Of a stretch of 22,673 bases of DNA, positions 17,384 to 22,673 are shown piece after piece. Each line of letters starts with the position of its first letter. Positions within the stretch are counted from its first letter, which is position 1. Below the pieces are notes generated by a model that was not told where the DNA came from, ran no database searches, and saw only the letters and a program-made list of their open reading frames with translations. The stretch is from an uncultured Lacticaseibacillus sp. (GTDB lineage Bacteria; Bacillota; Bacilli; Lactobacillales; Lactobacillaceae). Where the stretch lies: assembly GCA_934370925.1 (NCBI GenBank), contig CAKRNG010000028.1:1-22673 (forward strand). Direction: 5' to 3'. A program made the translations under genes and the position numbers.

Positions 17384-18397
17384 GTGCGACCACGTGCACG
17401 TTTAATTTATAATCCAACTAGTGGGAATGAGGGAATGCGGAAGTATGTTGCCGATATTCTGAACGAAATCGAAAAGGCGGGGTATGAAGCATCTGCCTAC
17501 CAGACGACCCCAGAACCATTTTCTGCACGCACTGAAGCAGCGCGCGCCTGTGATGAAGGCTTTGACCTTATTGTGGCTGCGGGTGGTGATGGCACCATTA
17601 ATGAGGTGGTCAACGGGGTTGCGCCCGCAAAGCACCGGCCTAAGATGGCAATCATTCCTGGGGGGACCACGAACGACTATGCACGTGCGCTGCGGATTCC
17701 GCGTGAAGATCCCGTTGCGGCGGCGGCCATTATCGGCAAGAACCAGACGCTTAAGATGGACATTGGGAAAGCCAACGACAAGTTCTTCATGAACATCGCG
17801 GGTGGCGGCACGATGACCGAATTGACGTACGCGGTTCCAAGTGAATTCAAGTCGGTGTTCGGCTACTTGGCGTACGTGTTGAAGGGGGCAGAAATGCTAC
17901 CAGGGATGCGGTCCGTGCCGATGCACATCACGTTTGATGATGGCGAATACGATGGCCCTGCCTCCATGTTTTTGGTGGGCCTCACAAACTCTGTGGGTGG
18001 CTTCGAGCAGATTGTACCTGACGCCGAACTGGGGGATGGTCAATTCACCGTAATTATTGTGAAGACGGCCAACGTCGCAGAAATGATTCGGCTAATCGCG
18101 CTTGTCTTCAACGGGGGCAAGCACGTCGATGACCCCAACATCATCTACACGAAAACGCGCAGCATGACGGCTGAGCGCACGGATGGTGAACCCCTTAAGA
18201 TTAACCTGGACGGCGAGTACGGTGGCGATACCCCAATGGTCTTCACCAACTTGATGCAGCACATCGAGATGTACGCAAATGTCGATGAAATTCCAGACAA
18301 GAACTTAGCCCAGGCATACGAAACACAGGCTGATGTTGTCCGCGAAGTCGAAACAATTTCCCAACAAGATTTCGACGGCGACGGTAAGATTGGGTAG
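17384..18397 (+). CDS. dagK: Diacylglycerol kinase (DagK/DgkB type)
   Basis: A 337-residue soluble lipid kinase of the DAGK catalytic family. In Gram-positives this enzyme phosphorylates the diacylglycerol released by lipoteichoic acid synthesis and returns it to phospholipid synthesis as phosphatidic acid. It shows the nucleotide-binding IYNPTSGNEG near the start, the GGDGT motif (67-71) in LIVAAGGDGTINEVVNG, IPGGTTNDYARALRIP, and the later conserved NLDGEYGG. GTG 17384 is chosen because GGAG at 17372-17375 is 8 nt upstream. The C-terminal DGDGKIG is acidic and calcium-loop-like but short. The family position next to gatCAB and rlmD is conserved in lactobacilli. A YegS-like lipid kinase of other specificity is the main alternative. 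Confidence 0.9.
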   Translation: MRPRARLIYNPTSGNEGMRKYVADILNEIEKAGYEASAYQTTPEPFSARTEAARACDEGFDLIVAAGGDGTINEVVNGVAPAKHRPKMAIIPGGTTNDYARALRIPREDPVAAAAIIGKNQTLKMDIGKANDKFFMNIAGGGTMTELTYAVPSEFKSVFGYLAYVLKGAEMLPGMRSVPMHITFDDGEYDGPASMFLVGLTNSVGGFEQIVPDAELGDGQFTVIIVKTANVAEMIRLIALVFNGGKHVDDPNIIYTKTRSMTAERTDGEPLKINLDGEYGGDTPMVFTNLMQHIEMYANVDEIPDKNLAQAYETQADVVREVETISQQDFDGDGKIG

Positions 18398-18448
18398 ATA
18401 ACGTTCTATATTCGCCGTCTATATTCACAGGGGGCGTAAAGGGATGAG

Positions 18449-18478
18449 GCAACGTCGCGCATGGCGCTCCTTGCGTTT
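18449..18478 (+). repeat. Family F short hairpin repeat, copy F2
   Basis: GCAACGTCGC...GCGCTCCTTGCGTT, matching 4943-4970, with AACG/CGTT and GCGC/GCGC pairing. It sits between the dagK stop and its terminator. Confidence 0.5.
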
Positions 18479-18486
18479 GAAAGATT

Positions 18487-18525
18487 GTCCGAGTAGCTAG
18501 ACTTGCTGCTCGGACTTTTCTTTTT
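18487..18525 (+). terminator. Intrinsic terminator of dagK
   Basis: An 11-bp stem, GTCCGAGTAGC (18487-18497) and GCTGCTCGGAC (18505-18515) with one T-G pair, followed by TTTTCTTTTT. Confidence 0.93.
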
Positions 18526-18635
18526 GCTGGCAGACATCTTGAGAATATTTCCCGGGACATATGGTAATTGTGACGTACTTTTGTTTTCCCGAGATAGGAT
18601 ACGTTGGAGCAGAATAAAAGTCGTGGGTGAATGGA
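18526..18635. other. Intergenic stretch between dagK terminator and B2
   Basis: No gene. TACGTTGGA at 18600-18608 also occurs at 4989-4997 near family F and G units, possibly a remnant of a shared repeat. Otherwise nothing recognised. Confidence 0.35.
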
Positions 18636-18866
18636 GGCAGTTGTGGGGGAAGGTTCGGCGGAAGTTTTGGCGTGTCGTAAGTGGTGAAGGTATCTTGGCG
18701 GTTTACCGCCTAGATACGGGACGACTTTGAGACTGACAGGCGGGCTTCCTGGCAGGCTCAAAGCAAGGCAGAATAATTATGACCGGGTTTTGGTCATAAT
18801 TATGGCGCCGTGCCCCACCACTGGAGACACGCCAAAACTGGAGCTGAACCTTCCCCCACAACTGCC
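18636..18866 (-). repeat. Family B cloverleaf-like repeat, copy B2 (inverted relative to B1)
   Basis: The outermost 21 bp at each end (18636-18656 and 18846-18866) are perfect inverted repeats; pairing then continues through AGTTTTGGCGTGTC and AGTGGTG with symmetric 3-nt mismatches, about 50 bp in all. Enclosed hairpins: 18690-18717 (GTATCT...AGATAC), 18725-18763 (CTTTGAG / CTCAAAG) and 18773-18803 (ATAATTATGACC / GGTCATAATTAT, loop GGGTTTT). It lacks the 62-bp duplication of B1. It ends about 40 bases before the rlmD -10 box. Confidence 0.88.
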
Positions 18867-18904
18867 GGCCACCGTAAAAAGGTGCACCCGGCCTGGGAAT
18901 TGTG

Positions 18905-18910
18905 TACAAT
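18905..18910 (+). promoter_or_regulatory. Probable -10 box of the rlmD-like gene
   Basis: TACAAT at 18905-18910, with GTG before it and no good -35. About 50 bases before ATG 18962 and just after repeat B2. Confidence 0.4.
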
Positions 18911-18961
18911 GGGGAAGCATAACAATAGGCACGCGTGGAATGCGCGGAAAGGATACAATTA

Positions 18962-20314
18962 ATGGCACAATTAGCCAAGAATCAAGAACTTGAAGTCACA
19001 ATCGAAGACTTAACCTATGAAGGCATGGGCGTTGCGAAGGTGGACGGTTACCCACTGTTCATCGAAAACGCACTCCCTGGTGAAGTGGCACTCGTCCACA
19101 TCATCAAAGTCCAGAAACAATATGGATTTGCCTTCGTGAAGGAACTTCGGAAGTCGTCCCCAGATCGTGTTGAGATCAAAGACAAGGCCTACACGCAAGC
19201 TGGGATTGCACCGCTGCAGCACCTTGCTTACCCAGCCCAGCTGGCGTTCAAGCAAAACCAAATTGCGCAGCTTTACAAGAAGCAGCACCTCGACATTGAA
19301 GTGTTGCCAACCATTGGCTCACCATTGACGAGTGGTTACCGGAATAAAGCACAGGTGCCAGTACGCGAAATTAACGGGCAGTTGCAGACCGGCTTCTACA
19401 AGCGTCGTAGCCACGTGCTACTGCCAATTGAAGACTTTTACATTCAAGACCCTGAAATTGATAAGGCCATCAAGGTCGTTCGTGATTTGTTGCGGCAGTA
19501 TTTTGTTCCCGCATATGACGAAGCGACCAACAAGGGTGTTGTCCGCCACGTGATGGTCCGTCGCGGGTACTACACGAAGCAGATGATGGTCGTACTTGTG
19601 ACGCGGACCAACAAGTTGCCAATGATGCACCAGCTCGTTGAGGGCATCACGGCGGCATTGCCAGAAGTCACCAGCATTATCCAGAACATTAACAGCAAGG
19701 CGACAAACGTCATCCTGGGTGACAAGTCCCGGACGATTTACGGTAAGGGTTACCTGGAAGACAAGCTTCTCGGCAGTACCTTCCGGATTTCACCACTCAG
19801 TTTCTACCAGGTAAACCCTGTGCAGACGGAAACCTTGTACAACAAAGCAATCGAAGCGGCGGAACTGACGGGGAACGAAACCGTCATCGATGCCTATTCT
19901 GGGATTGGGACGATTTCCCTCACGATGGCGCGTCACGCCAAGCACGTGTATGGGGTTGAAATTGTGCCTGAAGCCGTGAATGACGCCCGCGTGAATGCGG
20001 AAATTAACCACATTGACAACACAACCTTCGTGACTGGTAAGGCCGAAGATGTGATGACGAAGTGGAAGGATGAAGGGCTTGTTGCCGACGTCCTGATGGT
20101 GGACCCACCACGTAAAGGGCTGGCACCAGAATTCAAGGCCGCAGTGGGTGTGATGTTGCCAGGCAAGATTGTTTACGTTTCTTGCAACCCCGCAACATTG
20201 TCCCGTGATATTAAGGAACTCGAAGCATTTGGTTACACTGCCAAGCAGACGCAGCCGGTGGACATGTTCCCACAAACGCAGCACGTTGAAAGTGTTACCG
20301 TGCTGACGAAGTAA
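18962..20314 (+). CDS. rlmD: 23S rRNA (uracil-C5)-methyltransferase, RlmD/RlmCD (RumA) family, without Fe-S cysteines
   Basis: A 450-residue SAM-dependent methyltransferase acting on 23S rRNA uridines (U1939 and/or U747 by E. coli numbering). It has an N-terminal TRAM domain (about 8-62), a central domain and a Rossmann methyltransferase domain: DAYSGIGTISL (SAM binding), DPPRKGL, the catalytic cysteine in YVSCNPATLSRD, and the general-base glutamate in HVESV near the end. The region normally carrying the four [4Fe-4S] cysteines reads AYTQAGIAPLQHLAY (76-90) with no cysteine. ATG 18962 follows GGAAAGGA (18946-18953) with 8-nt spacing; an earlier in-frame ATG at 18935 has no such site. Which uridine it modifies cannot be told here, so the symbol is provisional. 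Confidence 0.9.
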   Translation: MAQLAKNQELEVTIEDLTYEGMGVAKVDGYPLFIENALPGEVALVHIIKVQKQYGFAFVKELRKSSPDRVEIKDKAYTQAGIAPLQHLAYPAQLAFKQNQIAQLYKKQHLDIEVLPTIGSPLTSGYRNKAQVPVREINGQLQTGFYKRRSHVLLPIEDFYIQDPEIDKAIKVVRDLLRQYFVPAYDEATNKGVVRHVMVRRGYYTKQMMVVLVTRTNKLPMMHQLVEGITAALPEVTSIIQNINSKATNVILGDKSRTIYGKGYLEDKLLGSTFRISPLSFYQVNPVQTETLYNKAIEAAELTGNETVIDAYSGIGTISLTMARHAKHVYGVEIVPEAVNDARVNAEINHIDNTTFVTGKAEDVMTKWKDEGLVADVLMVDPPRKGLAPEFKAAVGVMLPGKIVYVSCNPATLSRDIKELEAFGYTAKQTQPVDMFPQTQHVESVTVLTK

Positions 20315-20330
20315 ATACGTTTCAAGAAGG

Positions 20331-20360
20331 GTGTGCCGCAAGTGACGGGCACGCTTTTTT
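20331..20360 (+). terminator. Intrinsic terminator of the rlmD-like gene
   Basis: GTGTGCC (20331-20337) pairs with GGCACGC (20348-20354) including one T-G pair, followed by TTTTTT. Confidence 0.85.
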
Positions 20361-20617
20361 CGTCCCTTAAATTGGCTATTTTCATAGATTTATTTCATGA
20401 GCTGGAAAACAAATGTTGTTTTGATTGTGACAAAAAAGTGGCTCATTAGTTTAACAACAATCGTTATTTTCGTTTTTGCAACAACATCTCAATGATGTTA
20501 AGAATACCCAATACCATCAGCTGTCAAATCGATGGGAAATACCGTCAATTGGGCGATAGGCAAAGGTATACCATAAAATAATGTTTAAAAACAACGCGCC
20601 ATTTTATTTTAAATATA
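20361..20617. other. AT-rich intergenic region upstream of the GGDEF gene
   Basis: Noticeably richer in A+T than the rest of the window. It holds only a small hairpin (AACATC / GATGTT, about 20482-20499). No repeat of families A to G is seen, unlike most other long gaps. Possibly a regulatory region, but no operator is recognisable. Confidence 0.4.
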
Positions 20618-20626
20618 TGTTATTAT
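20618..20626 (+). promoter_or_regulatory. Possible extended -10 promoter of the GGDEF-EAL gene
   Basis: TGTTATTAT: TG 20618-20619 and TATTAT 20621-20626. The -35 is not recognisable. Leader about 48 nt to ATG 20681. Another candidate, ATAAAAT near 20574, lies further upstream. Confidence 0.4.
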
Positions 20627-20680
20627 GAATTGATATTTTATTTCAACATTTGAAAAATTCACAAGACAGGAAAAATATTT

Positions 20681-22534
20681 ATGGATATGAATTCCAATAT
20701 GCTGCCTATGTTGCTAATGCGCGTTGTCATTGCTTGTTTCTTCGGGACGGGCTTTGTGGCCTTCTACCAACGCCTCTGGGTAGATGCCTTTGAGAACGTC
20801 AGTTTAAGTGCAAAAACGAAGATCCGGCGCCGGGTGATGCTTGTATTCGGGTCGGCTGTGCTGGGAACTTTCCTTCATTTGGCCGCCATGATGTACATGG
20901 ATGGGGGCGAAACGGCACTCATTTACCACAACTGGTCGCTATTTGTCCTATTGCTACCATTTCTCTACCAGGGATTTAACTGGTTTGAGAAGGTGATTCA
21001 GTACATTGCCATCATTATGGTTTGGTACATGCATCACGCCACGAATTTGTTTGAACCCTACCCCCTGTTTGCGGGGGTGGTGACGCTCGGAATGGTGCTG
21101 CTGATGCGGCGTTACCGGATGTTCATCGTTCGACACTGGATAGTTGGGGTTATCTTAGCCTTCATCAATGCATCCTTATTCTGGACGTCTGCGCCAGCTG
21201 TCTCGATGGGTGTGCATATGACGAATAATTTGGTGATTGAAGCCGTTGCGACCTTCACCCTGATGATTGCCTTCGTGATGGGGTACTGGATGCGCCAGTA
21301 CCGCGAAGATGAACACCGCCTGCAGCTTGAGCAATTGGCTAATTACGATACGTTGACGAACGCGAAGACGTATTCGTTGTACCAGCGGGAAGTGACGGAA
21401 CTCTTCAACAATGCCCGAACAAAGAATGAGCCGCTGACATTAGTGACGTTAGATATTGACCGGTTTAAGCAGGTTAATGATCATTACGGGCACTTGGCGG
21501 GGAACACCATCCTGATTGGTGTTGCCAGCACAATCGATAAGATGCTGGGCGAAGTTGCGGACAATCTGCGTATTTACCGGACAGGTGGGGAAGAATTCAA
21601 CATTGTTTTCCCAGGCAAAACAGTTGAGGACGTTTTCCCGATTGTGGAAACTTGCTGGCAGGCAGTACGTAAAAGCGAGTACGGCTATAACGAGCGCCGG
21701 ATTGCGGTGACCATTTCGGTTGGGATGACGGAAGTGAAACCGGAAGATAAGACGATTGACGATACGTATAAGCGTGCCGACGACTCGTTGTACAAGAGTA
21801 AGCGTAGTGGGCGTGACGCCATTTCTGTTGACCAGGAGACGCGGGTGGTTAACATGAACACGAAGGAAGACTTCGTGGCGAGTTACGCCTTCTTCACCCA
21901 GGGGATTTATGACATTCAGCAAAAGGACCGGCCACGTGTCGGAAATGAGTTATTGCTACGAACGTACGACCAGGGACAGAATCGGTGGGTTTTGCCCGAT
22001 GATTTCGAAATTCCGCATGACCTGCAAATTATGTTGATGAAGCGGGTACTAGAAAGTACGACGGCGAATAATATCACCGTAAACTTGACGGCGGTGCAAT
22101 TTAAGGATCGGGATGTCGCAAACGCACTGACTGAGTTCGCCATGAAGTCCACGACACTTGACCAGTTGACCGTTGAAATCACGGACATCACGAATTTGAC
22201 GGATACGCGGGGCATCAGTGCAGTGTACCGTGCCGCGAATGTACAGATTCTGATTGATGACGTTGGGAGCGACAACAGTTTCGAGCTGGTTCGTGACATT
22301 CTAACGTATGTGGATGGCGTGAAGTTTGCAATGCAGAACTTACGCACATCTAATACACAGGAACAATTACAGTCTCGAATTCAGTTCTGGTGTCAGGTTG
22401 CACAGGATAATGACCTGATTTTCATCCTGGAAGGGGTCGAGACCATTTCCGATCTGAAGTACGCTGAGAAGATGGGGATTCAGTACCTGCAGGGATACCA
22501 TTTTGGGAAGCCGGCACTACCGAGTGTTGGGTAG
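20681..22534 (+). CDS. Membrane diguanylate cyclase/phosphodiesterase (GGDEF-EAL)
   Basis: A 617-residue c-di-GMP protein. Residues 1-204 hold about six or seven hydrophobic helices (around 8-30, 52-72, 84-98, 104-118, 127-142, 150-170, 187-204) of no recognised sensor family. The GGDEF domain (about 215-385) has the substrate/metal region DIDRFKQVNDHYGHLAGN and an intact GGEEF (302-306); the position of the inhibitory RxxD site reads ADNL, so product inhibition is probably absent. The EAL domain (about 400-617) has ELL for EAL (E423), N468 in VNLT, E499 in EITD, D526-D527, K548, E584 in EGVET and Q604 in QGYHFGKP. Catalytic positions seem kept, but loop 6 is DDVGSD instead of DDFGTG. I infer an active cyclase; the phosphodiesterase side is uncertain. 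ATG 20681 follows AGGAAA. Transcribed alone. Confidence 0.9.
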   Translation: MDMNSNMLPMLLMRVVIACFFGTGFVAFYQRLWVDAFENVSLSAKTKIRRRVMLVFGSAVLGTFLHLAAMMYMDGGETALIYHNWSLFVLLLPFLYQGFNWFEKVIQYIAIIMVWYMHHATNLFEPYPLFAGVVTLGMVLLMRRYRMFIVRHWIVGVILAFINASLFWTSAPAVSMGVHMTNNLVIEAVATFTLMIAFVMGYWMRQYREDEHRLQLEQLANYDTLTNAKTYSLYQREVTELFNNARTKNEPLTLVTLDIDRFKQVNDHYGHLAGNTILIGVASTIDKMLGEVADNLRIYRTGGEEFNIVFPGKTVEDVFPIVETCWQAVRKSEYGYNERRIAVTISVGMTEVKPEDKTIDDTYKRADDSLYKSKRSGRDAISVDQETRVVNMNTKEDFVASYAFFTQGIYDIQQKDRPRVGNELLLRTYDQGQNRWVLPDDFEIPHDLQIMLMKRVLESTTANNITVNLTAVQFKDRDVANALTEFAMKSTTLDQLTVEITDITNLTDTRGISAVYRAANVQILIDDVGSDNSFELVRDILTYVDGVKFAMQNLRTSNTQEQLQSRIQFWCQVAQDNDLIFILEGVETISDLKYAEKMGIQYLQGYHFGKPALPSVG

Positions 22535-22539
22535 TTAAA

Positions 22540-22570
22540 AAGGAGACGTGCCATAAAATCGTCTCTTTAA
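22540..22570 (+). terminator. Intrinsic terminator of the GGDEF-EAL gene
   Basis: GAGACG (22543-22548) and CGTCTC (22560-22565), extended outward by A-T and G-T pairs, followed by TTTAA. It starts a few bases after the stop codon; the T-run is short. Confidence 0.7.
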
Positions 22571-22600
22571 ATATGAAATAGCGCACGGCGAAATCCCGGG

Positions 22601-22606
22601 TATACT
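22601..22606 (+). promoter_or_regulatory. Possible -10 box of the last, partial gene
   Basis: TATACT at 22601-22606, without a recognisable -35. Transcription would begin around 22613, just inside the left arm of the hairpin described at 22605-22664, so it might exclude the CTCCT that pairs with the Shine-Dalgarno. Confidence 0.35.
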
Positions 22607-22664
22607 CCTACTGAGGTAGACAAGCAAATAATTAAAGCTTGTCTGCCGAGGAAGGAGTTTTTTT
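22605..22664 (+). promoter_or_regulatory. Leader hairpin that includes the Shine-Dalgarno and ends in a T-run
   Basis: TAGACAAGC (22617-22625) pairs with GCTTGTCTG (22637-22645) around an 11-nt A/T loop. Outside a short internal loop, CTCCT (22605-22609) pairs with AGGAG (22653-22657), which is the ribosome binding site. Seven T's (22658-22664) follow directly and form the spacer to ATG 22665. This is the shape of an intrinsic terminator whose 3' arm is the Shine-Dalgarno. Confidence 0.65.
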
Positions 22665-22673
22665 ATGGGCCGA
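22665..22673 (+). CDS. 5' end of an unidentified gene (partial)
   Basis: ATG GGC CGA at the window edge, preceded by AAGGAG (22652-22657) with 7-nt spacing. Only the first three residues (MGR) are present, so no function can be given. Its leader is the hairpin at 22605-22664. Confidence 0.6.

Overview
The window reads as a chromosomal segment of a Lactobacillaceae-type lactic acid bacterium (Firmicutes) with moderately high G+C. This is inferred from gene content and order (cinA-recA-rny; pcrA-ligA-camS; gatCAB-dagK-rlmD), strong AAGGAGG-type ribosome binding sites, a TTG and several GTG starts, and extended -10 promoters (TGnTAAAAT). All confident genes are on the + strand. I cannot name the species from sequence alone.

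Layout: (1) 1-2528: the probable 3' end of an upstream gene, a structured repeat, then cinA overlapping recA. (2) 2529-4516: a hairpin element, a good sigma-A promoter and rny (RNase Y). (3) 4517-5442: 0.9 kb without genes, packed with hairpin elements. (4) 5443-6525: tagO/wecA-like glycosyl-1-phosphate transferase. (5) 6526-7308: a second gene-free, repeat-rich stretch. (6) 7309-13110: pcrA, ligA and camS. (7) 13111-13747: a third repeat-rich gap. (8) 13748-16933: gatC-gatA-gatB, translationally linked and closed by a strong terminator. (9) 16934-17383: a directly duplicated 110-bp structured element. (10) 17384-18397: dagK. (11) 18398-18961: terminator and another structured repeat. (12) 18962-20314: rlmD-like 23S rRNA methyltransferase. 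(13) 20681-22534: a membrane GGDEF-EAL protein, unusual for this group. (14) 22535-22673: a terminator, then a new gene whose Shine-Dalgarno lies in a terminator-like hairpin; only its first three codons are present.

The genes are mostly housekeeping: DNA repair and recombination (recA, pcrA, ligA, possibly competence-linked cinA), RNA turnover and modification (rny, rlmD), Gln-tRNA(Gln)/Asn-tRNA(Asn) synthesis by transamidation (gatCAB), and envelope/lipid metabolism (tagO, dagK, camS).

The most interesting content is between the genes. At least seven families of structured repeats (called A to G here) occupy the intergenic gaps. Several hairpins share a constant apex (for example GACCGGGTTTTGGTC, GGTAAA, or GGGGAACCC) on different, internally complementary lower stems, and the same apices recur in different combinations in otherwise distinct elements. 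Compensatory changes between copies argue that the folded form is selected. I know of no described family that matches, but I could not search databases.
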